Assembly (NCBI GenBank): GCA_036897625.1
Contig: JAYMTA010001156.1
Span: 1 to 21,475 of the forward strand
DNA from: Pelargonium cotyledonis
Lineage: Eukaryota; Streptophyta; Magnoliopsida; Geraniales; Geraniaceae
Reading direction: 5' to 3'
DNA length: 21,475 nucleotides
In this document: positions 8,956 through 21,053 of the stretch, piece by piece
How the letters are laid out: every line of letters begins with the position of its first letter
Position numbering within the stretch: position 1 is the stretch's first letter
Notes under the pieces: model-generated
Databases searched by the model: none
The model's input: only the letters and a program-made list of their open reading frames with translations
What the model was told of the DNA's origin: nothing
Made by a program: the position numbers and the translations under genes

Positions 8956-8957
8956 TA

Positions 8958-10371
8958 TTATTTAGTAATTTTTATTTATATAATGAAATAGAGGATCGTA
9001 AAGATGTTGAAAAGTTCTGGCAAGTAGATGGAGTAGTGTCAGCCGGAACTTGTTTCATAATTATTGTTGTTGGCTCGGTAAGCGGATTTTGTAATTTGTA
9101 AGACATGCCCCAACTGCATTTCTTATTCTTGGAGATCTTTAATCATGGAGTGCATGGAAAGAGCTTCCCGTTCTGAGGAATTCCTTCTTTTTTGTAGGTG
9201 GGCAAAAGCTAATCGTGTTGCTGATTCCATGGTTAAATTTTGCTATTCTAGCTATTTCGATTGTAATTTTTAGCTCCACTTGCCTGTGCCTCTTTTTTGC
9301 AGTGATTTGAATCTTAGGTAGACGTTCTCATTCGCAAAGTAGAATTCAATTCAATAGCATTATTTATACTTCATGTTCTTGTGTAGGATTTAAGTATGAG
9401 ATCATGATTTTAACCTAATCAACAGTGGGTGAAAGTTCTAGGGAAGATAATAAGAGATGATGTAACATGATTTATTATCCTGTAATAGTGAATGACCCGA
9501 GTTTAACTAGACCTACACCCAAAAGCATGATTAATAAGAGCGCTAATCATCTTAAAATTAGCAATAAATTCAACAATTATCTTCTGGATCAAGCTAAGAC
9601 TATTCTGAAGAGAACTTTCGGTACCAGGATCTGATCCGACCAACATACGACAATTAGGTTGGATCTATCAAGTACACATCATCCTTCTACCAATGAGTAC
9701 ACCATCATAGCGGTTGGATCTCATCTACATCAGAATGCTTGGTTACCAAGGCATTAAATCAAAAATGTTGCAACATAATCTCTAAGATAACATAGAAGGT
9801 TCTTTGCCCCACTATGGACTACATATTACAAATTTACCCATCAAGTTTCAAGTAGTGGAGTTTCTAGGAAACCACTAGCTCAAAACTATTTTCTTCAAAA
9901 AGAATTTTCATTTTATAAATAATTGAATCTGAGTGAACATTTACAAGCTATTCGCTCTCATTGTAAGTAACCTGAAGAGAAGAAAGATATTAGTATATCA
10001 CGTCGGGGAAGTTCCCCACTACATCCAATGGATTAATTTAATTTGGGAGTAACAATGACCTGTACAATTTACGGGAACTGGACCTGCAGATCTTCGATCA
10101 CATTAGACAAAACATTAATTGTAGCAACCCTGTTACAACAAGAGAAATGGTCAAAAACTATGAAGCAAGAAACAAATATTGAAAATGATGTACAAGACTT
10201 GGAACTCACCAGTTATGCAAATGATTCTGCAGGCACCAGCAAAAAAAAAAAAATCACTTTGCCATGCTGTGTAACTACCAAATCTTCAAGCACAAAATAC
10301 AAGAACACCTTCAGGTGGTAGAAGAGCATCAAAAAACAACACTACCCCCAATAAACAAGGTCAAAATGACT
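8958..10371. other. Convergent spacer between GTF2H2 and SIZ1, including the SIZ1 3'UTR
   Basis: The two genes converge here. No protein-coding frame with family resemblance, RNA gene or bordered repeat is visible. The part next to 10371 must hold the SIZ1 3'UTR (minus strand), but no poly(A) site stands out. The frame at 10043-10321 (+) lies antisense to this UTR and looks like chance. Confidence 0.55.
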
Positions 10372-13300
10372 CTACTCGGAGTCTGAGTGAATAGAAAGAT
10401 TCAATCGAGGCCTCACAGACCGCTTTTGCCGAGGAAATGAGAAAAGGTTATCTGCTCTTGGCCTACTTGGCTTCTCCGATCTATCATCATTCATGTCAAG
10501 CAAAGAAGCTGCAAAATTGGGAGTAATCAGCCTCAGTAATTTGAATTCTCTGAAGATAATGATATTAAAAAAAAAAAAAAGGAATAGAACAGCCAACTAT
10601 ATTGAAGTAGAAAGGAACAAACCAGTGTCAGCAAAAGGGATTGAGGCACTTTCTCTGTCTGGTATTTGCTGCCTTGAAGTCAACCCATTCAAAGCTCCAT
10701 CACCACCACTAGCACTGCCACCAAGCCTGAGAGATATCCAATCATCAGTGCGCAAACCATTTGACTTATCAGCTTGATTTTGGAAATCAGATTGCATTGA
10801 TGCGTCTGAAGGCCTTGTTGGAAGAAATATCTGTAGAGAAGGATCATCTCTCCCAAATGGCAAAGGATTATCAACTAATCCATCATTCATGTCAGCGTCA
10901 GAGCGGCCAACTGAAGAATCTGGGATCAAATTGGCAGATACAAGGGCAGTATCAGAAGCCAACGAATAGTCACTCATTAATGGGGGGCAATTAACAGAGC
11001 CATGCTGCAAATCGACTAAAGCATCTGCGACACCTGCATCTGAACTAAAAAATTGGAAAGCATGGCCTGTCTGTGTTCCCGAAGGTAATGGCCAAAGTGG
11101 CATTCCAAATTCATCTTCATTGGTATTAAAAAGACCCAAGCATGAGTTCCCACCATTAGCAAGAGTCTGGTCTTCTGGATATGGATCTATTCCAGTATGA
11201 GGCATAGAAAAAGGAACACCAGCATCAGATCCATTGTGCTTGTAGGCAGTTCCAGAAGGTAAAAACATGTCATCCTCATCTTCTGAGCCACTGAGAACTA
11301 TAACTTCCGCATTTCCAAACTGGGCAGATGGGTTACAATCAGCAAATCCATATGACGAATCAAGATTCAGAGACATGGAATCGAGTTCAATACCATTGTT
11401 GCCAGACATATCAAACTTCCCACCAGCATCCTGATTTACACTTGGATCTTCGCCATCCCTGCTTCCGGTGGCACTGCTGCTCATAGGGAGAACTTTCTGA
11501 TCATTGTTCTTTTCTAGGAGTTTATTACTAGAAGACGTGTTCATTTCTTCAGGTTTGCTGACTTCCCAAAATCCATTGCGATTCTTCCTGATTCCAAGTT
11601 TCAATCCCATATGACCTTCTGACAAGCCTCCTTCCTCTTTGATTTGTTTCAATGGATCCAATTTTCGCTGAACGTTTGCCTCAACAGGAGTGCATACAGT
11701 ACCATCCGGAGAATGCCACAGACCAAGATCCCCAAGATCCCTACGTTCACCATCACTTTTAGCCTTCACACGCCACAAACCATCAGGCTTTGTCTCAATC
11801 TCTGTTACATCTTCTCCACAATGTCTCATCTTCACCATTAAAATGAACTGAATCTGTTAGAATATTGAAATTAAGTATATGATGCATCCAATCTAAATGA
11901 AAAGGAAGATGTGCTACCAAAGATGTGATTCGATTGAAGTATGGATCAATGATTATATACTCCAATGAGTAGTTCTTCAGACAAATGGGGCATTGCCACT
12001 GCAGCAAGGTTAAAACACTTTATTAAATAAACAAGATTTATATATATAAACAAGTAAAATAATAATTATTATGTTTAGTTTCCTGCCTTTCTAGACCGTT
12101 GGTTCAGTTCCACAAAAACATCAAGATCAAAACAACCCATGTGGGCACAAGCTTTAAATCTTCCGGCAACCTTCATTCTTGAACCACTCATCTGCAAAAA
12201 CATGCATCATAGCACAATTTAATCTAAATATAAAAATAAAAGGAAAGTAAGATTGAGAACTAGCCAACACAACAATAGCCAGTATATATAATAATTCATT
12301 TATTTATTAACTAAAGCACCTTACAGAAGTGATTGTTGGAGAAAAATGTCGACCTCGGAAATTACCGGTTGTATGATAAGATGATAGCATTCAAGCTTTA
12401 AACTAAAATGCAGTCATACTGTAAATAATTAAGCAATGTTGGTAAAAACAGTAAATTATACTTATTCACTACTATTTAGGGCCCATATCCAACGAACATA
12501 ATGCTTATTCCTTCAATACAATCATATTTTTCTTAATGCAATCAGAAAATACTGATGAGCGCATCATGTTAGAATCATACTACCATATAGATAGAACTAC
12601 GGCTAAGTTAAGTTTCATATACCCATTGGGCAGACTACCACGTACATGGCTTAAGCTAACAAGAGAACTAAGCACAGGTAATGGCGATTCAATAAGAACC
12701 CTTGAATTATAATACCTGCAAGAACAATAGTGATGATTTCCTATTACACAAACAAATACATTTTACAATTGAACAGTTTTAAAATAATTTTGTGATAGTT
12801 AGACTACAAGATGTAAAGTCACAAACACGCATAATTGAACTAACTCCAGAAAGCTGAATCTAACAAAAACCATTTCATAAAGGGGTTTATAGAGTGAAGA
12901 TTCAGAAACCGGTTACTTCTACTTACAGGACATCGTAAATTGACAACAAATGAATCTGCAACGACTTCAATATCACTATCACTATCAGCATTATCATTTG
13001 CTGTTCCACCTCCAATACAACGTCGCACACGAGCAAGAGCATCCTCAAATCGCTCACCATCAGATTCCTTGGGAATCAAGTTGAGAATCTAGAAAACAAA
13101 GTAAGATATTAGTTAATAACCACAAATGACGGGGAAATTGAAAACATCATAGTTCTTCACAAGTTAATTTTCAGCAATGCTAACTCAAGAGCAAAAGATA
13201 CAACGTGATAAGTTAAAGGCAAACAAATAAATGCAGAATGCTTCACATTCAAATTTTCTTCACTGATCATTTACCAAATTACAAATACTTCTCCAATACA

Positions 13301-16300
13301 ACCCTAATGCATATAAGACTAGACAAATCGAGCACATCTTAAGACGTGAATACTTGTTAGAATCTAACATGTACAGGGGAATATAAGCCTCAAATACAGA
13401 GGAAATACCTTAAACATTTGAATGAAGCTTTTGCATGGGGAAAAATTTGAACAATAAATACTGTACAGTTTGAATGATCTATTACAACAAATTGCACAAT
13501 TAAATGGTTTATAATTGAGAAAATGTTAACATTTAGATATTTAAAAACAAATAAAATGGCTGTCACAATCTAACTTGCACAGTCAAATCCACCCAACTAA
13601 CAATCCAAAATTGAAACGTGCACATAATTACAATTGTTGCAATTACATTGCCTCATGATCACAAGAAATGCATAAATAAAGCAACAGATACTGTATGAGA
13701 CATGCATTCAAAGACTTCTTCGTCAGAAAGACCAACCTGTGGAACTGTACGCCGCTTTACAATTCTAACTCCAAAACAGAAAATGCGGGCATCACACCCT
13801 GTTAAGCAAATCTTGTTAATTCCATCTTTCGTGCATGGTGTGATCTGACAAAAGACCAATACATAAAACAACAATCACCTAAAAGCCAATAAAACGGTTT
13901 ACTGGTAAAAAAAAAAAAAAAAAAAGGAAAAAAAAAAAAAAAAACTACTATTGTAAAACCCTCAGGTGGTAAAAGGGAATTTGCTCACAATTGGCCCATC
14001 ATCCCGACCATTTGCTCCAAGCAGTTGAGAGCCAGGTCTATTAATTGCACGCATAGGAACATCTGCAGAATAACCCAATTAAAAAACATGTAATTTTAAG
14101 TACTATTTGAGCATTAAATCATTATAATCGCTGACACGATGAATAAATAAATAACAATGGAATTCATGGAGCAATGGAGGAAATATAAAAAAAAGAAAAA
14201 AAAAATTCAAGTATTCAACAGAACATAAATTACACTACACAAACCTCACAATGCTAAGGTAATTATAAGATAAAGTAGAATTATCATCTTTTTAATACAC
14301 CTTTTATCCACACCGGGAAAAAAAAAAAAAAAAAACAGTGATATGGAAACAATCAAATATGACACAAATACTATAATTTTCAAAACCAAATGATAATTAT
14401 GACCAAAGCAGCCCGTCAATTTTTATTCAATACTACACAGTACATGAGTAGACACCAAACATGAGCTACCAATCACCATACCATTGACCTGTAGATCTGC
14501 ATATTGGGGCCACTGCATTCTATATGGAACCTTGTCATTAAGAAGCATACACCAAGCCTATTCATAGTCACAAATCATAATCAGTAAAGTCACAACTCAG
14601 CAAGAGACCACAAATCATCAGGCATGAGTATATGAACTAACCTGAACATCATACCCTTGCTTTGCCAATAACTCCTTATCTGCTCTCGTGAGTTGAAATT
14701 TTTTCTCCACACTTTGCACCGGGTTTGTGCTGGAACAAGTAAATGCCAAATGAAACAGAACTTAAAGTCACAGAATAAGCGAATATCTACTTTCAGTAAT
14801 ACTTATATGACAGCCAACTGTACAAACTACGATCCTCTATATAACAGTCGAGACGTTAATATGTAAAATAACACATTGGTAGAAAGCAATCGAATCCATA
14901 GTTGGGCAATATCTGTATAGCTACAAAACTCAACAAAGCAACTCATGACCTGAACAGAACCAAAGAAAATGTCTAACGTTCAATACAAAAGAACATTTAA
15001 TGAACATCAAGTTAACTTGGCAAAACCAATCGACCAATCTAGCAATCTCTTGTATATTCCCAGTTAAAATCAAGAACTACACATATATTTAAGAGATACG
15101 GCAATCTTCACAATTTTGAGTCAGAAGCAATTTAAAAGGGATATATGTATTTTGTACTAACCCGTCAGTAGGAATACTCGCAATAGTCAACTTTACAGGA
15201 AACAAAGGATGAGCCACCGAAAGCCAAAAACTGTGTACAGGTAAAATAGCAAATGCCAAAATTTATCATGAACAAGAAAATCATAGAATGCATATACTGC
15301 ATGACTAAAAGAAGATTAAAAAATATATGGCTCCGAAGTTATATAACCAAAGCATGCAACAGCCCCAACATCATAAATGTAACAAAAAAAGAAAATGGTA
15401 ATAGGGTATATTCATGCATACTAGAACTTAAGTTCAAGAATATAACAACACTGTAATCACTAACGAGTTCCAAAAGTAATTTAAACTCCAAGAAAAATGA
15501 ACCGCCATAAGAAGAGATGATATATTTTTATAACAGCTTGTCCTATTAAATCGTTAGCTACCCTTTTGCTTAATCTTTTCTTCACAACATGTTGTGTATC
15601 CTTCTAGGCCTTAACACATGATCAAGTACAATAATAAGTCTTTGTAGTTCTCTTCAACCTCACTGAAACTTGTACAATTAATTTTGCACCACTAGTATGC
15701 ACCCAACAACCAATTTTACTAAACAATCACAAATTTCGACAGCAAACCCAGTTGACTTATCTACTCAAGACTTTGTGGAGTTATCACTTAGGATCCTATA
15801 ACCTTGAGGAAGGTTTCTCACCTGTTTAAACTCATTCACTATTTAATGTACAACAGTAATAAATGAATCATCTGAAAATGGTTGGACATAGTTGACACTA
15901 TTCTAATCATTGCTTAGAATACCTAGCGAAAGGGACGAAGAGAAAATCTTATAGTATCATATAGAAATGAATATCAAATAACAATACATGTAACAGAGTT
16001 AATGTAAGATAATACAAAAAAAGCCTCATAAGCAAAAATTCCCTAGATCAAAATTATATTATAAGAGAAGACATCTCTGAAGGACAATATCCACAAATGT
16101 GCAAAGGAACAATAATATGGTATTCCAGCAAATCAGACGACACATAATTTAATGCAGAAAAAACGAAGGAAGAAATATGGTTAGCAGCTTTTAAGGTCTG
16201 AGGCAAGGACTGTCTTATAGCCAAAACGTAATCAAGAATCTAGAATCAGAAGGCTAGATAATGCCTGAGATCGGATAAAACCAACAGAAGCCATGCAAAT

Positions 16301-19300
16301 AAATCATTGTCGTCTTATCCAACAGGAATCACACAATAAAAGAGTCATGATACTTACGGATCAGCCCGATTTAGACGACAAATTTCACAATAAAATAATT
16401 CAGGAACTGGTGGATCACCCTCTGTAGGTTTCTCTGGAATTAAAACACAACCCATATGCTGCCACACGCTACATCTTTGATCCTCACACTGCACCGCCAC
16501 AAAGAAAAGAAAAGGCAATACATGAAACATAAGCACAGTTATAACCCGCCAAAAGAGTGAATGAAAAACTTGTAAAAGTAAATGACAGAGTCAAGTGTGC
16601 ATAAAGAAAATAAAGGAGACGAAAATGTGAAATCAAGAAGACACGCATGGTCACCAATATTCAATCTTCAAGAAAGCGCCTATATGTCTATTCCCCTTTT
16701 TGGTAGATCTGTTTGCTTATTTTGTCAATTTGTCCCAACCTGTTGATTTGTTGAGGGAGTCTTGGGAAGGGGGAGAAAATTATATTGCTTTCCAAATGAC
16801 CAGACAGGCCCAGGAACTACAAACTTACCAGTTAGCTAAAATCAAAGCTTCCATGAGTCATGACAGCCTTTCACAAAAGCATAAATCATTACATCTATAG
16901 TCTATATATTTGACTGTGAGATCCAATCAACATGGATTCATTTTAACTTGACTACCAACCACAAAATGCATTGCTTAAAGAAAATAAAAATAAATTCAGC
17001 TTTCAAGTTGTATCCTTGCACTCTTTAACCAATCATGCAACAAGAGCTTCAAATTTTAAGCAGAGATAGCCTGATATACAGGAAACATTTTTTCTATTGG
17101 CAAACAAATATTGTCTGATAATAAAAGTAGGAATACGTGATAATGGTTTCATAGTAAAAATCAGGATAAGACGGTTTTACAAACTACAAAATCAGAAACA
17201 GTCATGGAGTGACAAAAAGAGTTCTGATTTGAGCACGCAAGAGAACATTTCAGATCACCAAGTTCCATCATACATTCAGAGTTTCAGCTTCTAGACATAG
17301 ATTAGGCATGAATTAACAAGTGCATCTGAATGTCATGCCAAACTAACTTGGTAATGCGAAACTAACTGTAACATGCCTTTATATAACTACTGCACATTAG
17401 TCAGACAACCATGCAGTTCTGTCCAAGTACTTGGAACTTACAAGGAATCCAAACAATTAAAAGGGAGTAACACGTAATATAAATGTTATTTAACCTTGAT
17501 CATTGACCCTGATTCCAATGGATTCCCACAAAGACACCGAACCTTCGTATCTGGTTGAAACAGATCCTCAGTTTCACCTTGAATTTTTACATTACTGCTA
17601 TCCAAGACACCTTGTCCCTTTGAAGCCAAATTAGTGGCCCCAGAAACCTGCATTTTTCTGGAGACAAGCATGGATGGTATATACGTGTGAGCGGGAAAGA
17701 GTGGGGAATTAAAAGATTTTAGCACGTAAAGGGCATTGAAGCATGCAAATATAAAATGGTAATCAGATGTAAAAGCATCCAAGATAAAAATATTGGTCTG
17801 AGTCACATCTAGTACAATAAGCAAGAGAATCATAAAATATCCAGTGAAAACAAACGAAAGAAAGCAGGAAAGATGAGCAGTGATCACAAACACAAACCTG
17901 TATGTATCATCAATTAGTTTAGCTACCTCTTCCTTTCCAACAACGTGCTTCTTTGCCCGCATTTTGGAATCTATAAGAGTGTGACAAAATGCTTGAGATT
18001 GTCTTACAGAAAATTACCAGCTTACCACAAAACTATGCAATCAAGAAACTGGTAATGCAGAAAATTCAAACCAGCATATAACACAAAGAAAGGAAGTATA
18101 TGATGCAACTAAATAACAATTAAAAGAATGAAAGCATAAAAGGCAATAACAAAACCAGATATAAATAGAGCGAGCCTTAAGAACTTGACCTAGTTCAAAG
18201 ATTAGCACTTAGACAAACTATTGTCAGGGATACCTTGAATCTATGACAGCAAAATATCAAAGGTTCATTGTCTAAGATGAATATATCAAATAAAAGGAAG
18301 AGCGTAACTCATGAGCCTGTAACAATCTATCTGCTCAATTGAAATGTATACAAGCCAAGTACCTTCTTCATCAGTAAAGGTTCTCAATATCCTGTCAATA
18401 AGGTCCTACAAAATAAAAAGATGCAACACATTAGATGAAATATTCCATAATGAACTCAAATATCTAATAAACCAGGTTCATACAAAAATCATTCTAACAA
18501 ACGGACTTGTTAATTTCCCAAGGCTGTGAGCGGGCTGAATTTGTGCTCAAATGCTAATTTTCTTAAGCCCTGCCTAAACCCTAACCAGATTAACATCACC
18601 ATGGAATACCAACAAGGGTAAGGATTTAAATAAAAGATGAAAGTAAATATCAGAAAGGACAGGAGCCAGTCCTCATGAATACTGGCAATTCAAATGATAC
18701 ATGCTTATTTTGGCACCAACATATAAAATTTCCACATAAATATATATATGGTTCAAATGGAAGAGGAATGTGTAAAATACAGCCAAAGATGGTAAGAGAA
18801 TAAATAATATAATAGATCAGCCTAAACATTGTATGGCTTTATTTCAGGAAAAAACACACCTGCTTTTTCCCCTGCTTTGAAAGACACAACTGACTGAGAA
18901 TATCTTTCAGCTCTTTTATTCGAAAGTATGCCAATTTGTCCTGCAAGAAAAGCATAGCTATTTATAACATTCAATCCAAACGAGAAAAGCACAACAGCAG
19001 GAGCAGTTCCGTGTGCTATGTCAACGAATGCATTCTCCTTTAATACTATTACTAACAAAATGAACTAAAACTAAAACAGACTGGTTCACAGAAAGATATT
19101 AACCTCATGCCCATGAACATTGCCTTGCGTGCAAACCTCTATATGACACACACACACATACACACATATTAGGTCTTTACCATGAAAAATTAGAAAGTTT
19201 AAAAAAAATGGTGAATCTGAGATGATTATATGTAATCTGCGTGCTAAAAAGTAGCACATAATTGGTTCAAAATATATCCAATTTATTCATCTAGATGCTA

Positions 19301-20058
19301 TATGTTGGCTGAGCATGCTATACTCAGGTAGATTCATAGAGATGATATCTAGCCAACAGGGTGGAAATATTCATATGTAAAAATTCACAAAAATACATGA
19401 ATTAACTAATAACTATCCCCAAAAAAAACTTAAAATTGTTAGCAGTATATCTCATCATGGAAAAGAATCAATGCTGTCTGGGACAATATAAGGGCCACTG
19501 GAAAGGTGCAAACGAAAAGCTAAACCAGAAGGGAGTAAGTTCTCTGATGCAAAAAACTGCTCCAAACGATTTTTATTTTTATTTTAATAAACACTATATT
19601 TTAGTGCATGCTGCCAAATAACAACTATTTCTGATCATAATACTTGCGGCATATTAATATCATAGCTTACTGGCAATGAAAAATTTGTCCCTGGAGCTTT
19701 AATTTCATTGACACTAACGAAAGCTATACTATCATGATGAAGCTGCCAGACTAATATAATTGTATACATGGTCGAACTACTACATTCATTCACAATTGTA
19801 TGTCAAATACTACTCTAAAACACTAAATTTCTATTACATACTGAACATTAAATGTTGCAGGCACTACTTAATCTCGTACCATTCCTTCAACAACTAAATG
19901 CCAGCAGCAACAATGGCCTAGCAGAGTAGATGCTACTGCCAACTCCAATTTAAACAAGAAAAACACTGAAACTAACTTGGACAAACAACATAATGCACCA
20001 TAATATTGAAATTGAGCATGAAGCAAGTAGGCACCTTGCAGCTAGCAAGTAAATCCAT
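10372..20058 (-). CDS. SIZ1: E3 SUMO-protein ligase SIZ1 (PIAS family), 16 coding exons, 873 aa
   Basis: SIZ1 is the nuclear SUMO E3 ligase that moves SUMO from the E2 SCE1 to targets in phosphate, temperature, salicylate, ABA and flowering responses. Exons in gene order: 20058-20035, 18940-18860, 18405-18363, 17970-17898, 17657-17495, 16488-16358, 15230-15162, 14729-14642, 14557-14482, 14062-13989, 13844-13737, 13088-12927, 12191-12087, 11998-11918, 11829-10623, 10508-10372. They sum to 2622 bases with every phase consistent; the length matches Arabidopsis SIZ1 (873-884 aa). Domains: SAP (about 11-45, [11 protein letters not shown]), PHD finger (113-171, RCLCGN, WQHMGC, FYCEICR), PINIT region (about 180-310, [15 protein letters not shown]), SP-RING (355-426) with Cys363, Cys379, His381, Cys384, Cys402 and Cys405, a SUMO-interacting motif [12 protein letters not shown] near 602, and a basic tail [11 protein letters not shown]. 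Candidate SUMO acceptor IKEE near Lys490. All introns are GT-AG except intron 13, which is GC-AG. No frameshift or premature stop. Confidence 0.96.
10509..10622 (-). other. SIZ1 intron 15 (last)
   Basis: On the minus strand the donor ACTG|GTTTGT and acceptor ttttgcag|CTTCTT split an alanine codon and join SIPFADT to ASLLDMND. It contains an A/T homopolymer run at about 10567-10580 (plus-strand A), which may vary in length between individuals. Confidence 0.85.
11999..12086 (-). other. SIZ1 intron 13 with GC donor
   Basis: On the minus strand the coding sequence ...CGG TCT AGA AAG ends at 12087 and the next bases are GCAGGA. The acceptor is ttgctgcag|TGG. Joining AAG to TGG gives NQRSRK-WQCPIC, the invariant SP-RING order. 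The nearest upstream GT (in CGGTCT) would delete RSRK and shift the frame. This is therefore best read as a GC-AG intron, a minor U2-type class in plants. Confidence 0.8.
12192..12926 (-). other. SIZ1 intron 12
   Basis: The donor CCT|GTAAGT and acceptor tttgcag|ATG separate the first SP-RING cysteine (Cys363) from the rest of the zinc site. The 735-base interior is AT-rich, with no gene or recognised repeat. Confidence 0.8.
13089..13736 (-). other. SIZ1 intron 11
   Basis: The donor CAG|GTTGGT and acceptor ttttctag|ATTCTC are phase 0 and join RRTVPQ to ILNLIPK. The 648-base interior is AT-rich and I see nothing else in it. Confidence 0.8.
15231..16357 (-). other. SIZ1 intron 6
   Basis: The donor GATCC|GTAAGT and acceptor gtacacag|TTTTTGG split a proline codon (ADP-FW). 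The 1127-base interior is AT-rich; the open frame at 15253-15456 on the plus strand has no recognisable content. Confidence 0.8.
16489..17494 (-). other. SIZ1 intron 5
   Basis: The donor AAG|GTTAAA and acceptor ggtgcag|TGTGAG are phase 0 and fall inside the PHD finger, between the first CxxC pair and the next. The interior is about 1 kb. Around 16690-16830 its texture differs from the rest (G- and T-rich on the plus strand), which may mark an old insertion without readable ends. Confidence 0.8.
18406..18859 (-). other. SIZ1 intron 2
   Basis: The donor AAGCAG|GTGTGT and acceptor tgtag|GACC are phase 0 and join KQGKKQ to DLIDR within the SAP domain. The 454-base interior is AT-rich with nothing recognised. 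Confidence 0.8.
18941..20034 (-). other. SIZ1 intron 1
   Basis: The donor AAG|GTGCCT and acceptor cttgcag|GACAAA join MDLLASCK to DKLAYF in phase 0. The 1094-base interior is AT-rich and contains a short CA repeat near 19147-19166. No other feature is visible. Confidence 0.8.
19147..19166. repeat. Short CA microsatellite in SIZ1 intron 1
   Basis: This is an interrupted CA dinucleotide run. It is a candidate length-variable marker and has no evident function. Confidence 0.7.
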
Positions 20059-20400
20059 GTCTGATGAAAAAGAGGCAGATCACTATAGATTCCGCAGCTG
20101 AAACAGCAGACAACCGGCAATCATAAGCATCAGAGCAATCTGCACGGTCTCCGGGAAGCGATCGATCTAACATAGAACACAAAATGATAAATAATTAAAA
20201 AAAAAAAAAAAAAAACTCATTCAAATTACGCAGCTATGAGCATCAAGCTCCTGAAAATCGAAATAAAATCCAAAACAGTAGCTGCCATAACTAACCTTGC
20301 TCCTGGGAATGAATTTGAGTAAGAATCAGCAACCGAGTCGTGATTGAATTAGGGTTTGAGGTTGCTGAAGCCGACTTTGCTCTGTGCGCTTCTTTTTTTG
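20059..20400 (-). other. Probable SIZ1 5'UTR with one intron
   Basis: Reading leftward, a CT/A-rich leader (about 20400-20296) ends at CAAG|GTTAGT (20296/20295). An acceptor ctgtttcag|CTGCGG at 20098/20097 opens a 39-base leader segment directly before the ATG at 20058. The spliced leader contains no upstream ATG. The intron (about 198 bases) carries a long T/A homopolymer near 20198-20216. The transcription start is not visible and 20400 is an estimate. Confidence 0.55.
20349..20357 (-). promoter_or_regulatory. telo-box (AAACCCTAA) in the SIZ1 leader
   Basis: Minus-strand AAACCCTAA lies in the presumed 5'UTR exon. Telo-boxes near the start of plant genes mark growth-linked housekeeping expression and are bound by TRB-type factors. 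The match is exact, but the function here is inferred from position only. Confidence 0.45.
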
Positions 20401-20561
20401 ACCGAGAAAGAAGGAACAAACCTGAACCAATCTTCCAATTACAATATTTCGGACCTATCGCCGATTATGCATTCCGGTTTATTTGACGGGAACAAGTCCG
20501 GGTTTGGTTTCGGTGCGCCTCCGTGTGTGCGAATTGCAGTGCACGCCTTTTTGTTTTTCCA

Positions 20562-20590
20562 CACGTGAAAGAGTAGGTGCGTTTTGGGCT
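20562..20590 (-). promoter_or_regulatory. SIZ1 upstream G-box and site II-like motif
   Basis: A palindromic CACGTG (20562-20567) and TGGGCT (20585-20590) lie about 170-190 bases upstream of the estimated SIZ1 start. G-boxes bind bHLH and bZIP factors. TGGGCY site II elements with a telo-box are typical of plant housekeeping promoters. The assignment to SIZ1 rests on distance, since no other gene is visible to the right. Confidence 0.4.
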
Positions 20591-20599
20591 AGTGCCTAG

Positions 20600-21053
20600 G
20601 AAGTTTCCAGTAACTCGTCATCTTCCCACACGAGCTGCTACTCCCGGACTTGTAACAGTAACGGACCTTTCATCTGAAACGGTTTTGATCGAACGATTGA
20701 GTTCGTCGGGAGGTTTCTAACCGTTTGATCTGCATACCAATTTCTTTTGTTTCACATTTTCTTTCACGAGTTAGTTGGATTTGTTGTATATTTAAAAAAG
20801 TGTCACTTAACTCGATTAATGACTTACCTGTTTATCAATTTGTTGAGACAAATTTGTATGTCTCGTATACGTAGGTGATGGGTAGAGAATTGTTGAATTG
20901 TGTAGGACCAATTCAAACAAGCGAATTATATGTATCATATTACAATTCCAACTCAATTATTAATTAAATTAATTTATTAACCCTTACAAATTACACTCAA
21001 ATTTAGGAAAAAAGAAACAACAATAAAAATTGTTGTAAAAAGTGGAGCAAGAA
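20600..21053. other. Upstream flank of SIZ1
   Basis: This is AT-rich non-coding sequence with no recognisable gene, RNA or bordered repeat. It probably includes distal promoter sequence of SIZ1. Confidence 0.5.

Noticed and set aside
10043..10321. Open frame (92 codons, +) downstream of SIZ1
   Set aside because: It lies antisense to the SIZ1 3'UTR, is rich in low-complexity Lys/Ser/Thr, and matches nothing recognisable.
13902..13944. Long A-runs in SIZ1 introns (also near 14320 and 20198) as retroelement tails
   Set aside because: No flanking target duplications or element bodies could be found. They are simple homopolymer runs and possible assembly-length uncertainties.
16700..16900. Open frame (66 codons, +) inside SIZ1 intron 5
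   Set aside because: It lies antisense within a well-supported intron, resembles no family I know, and has no promoter or splice context. Treated as chance, although its base composition is slightly odd.
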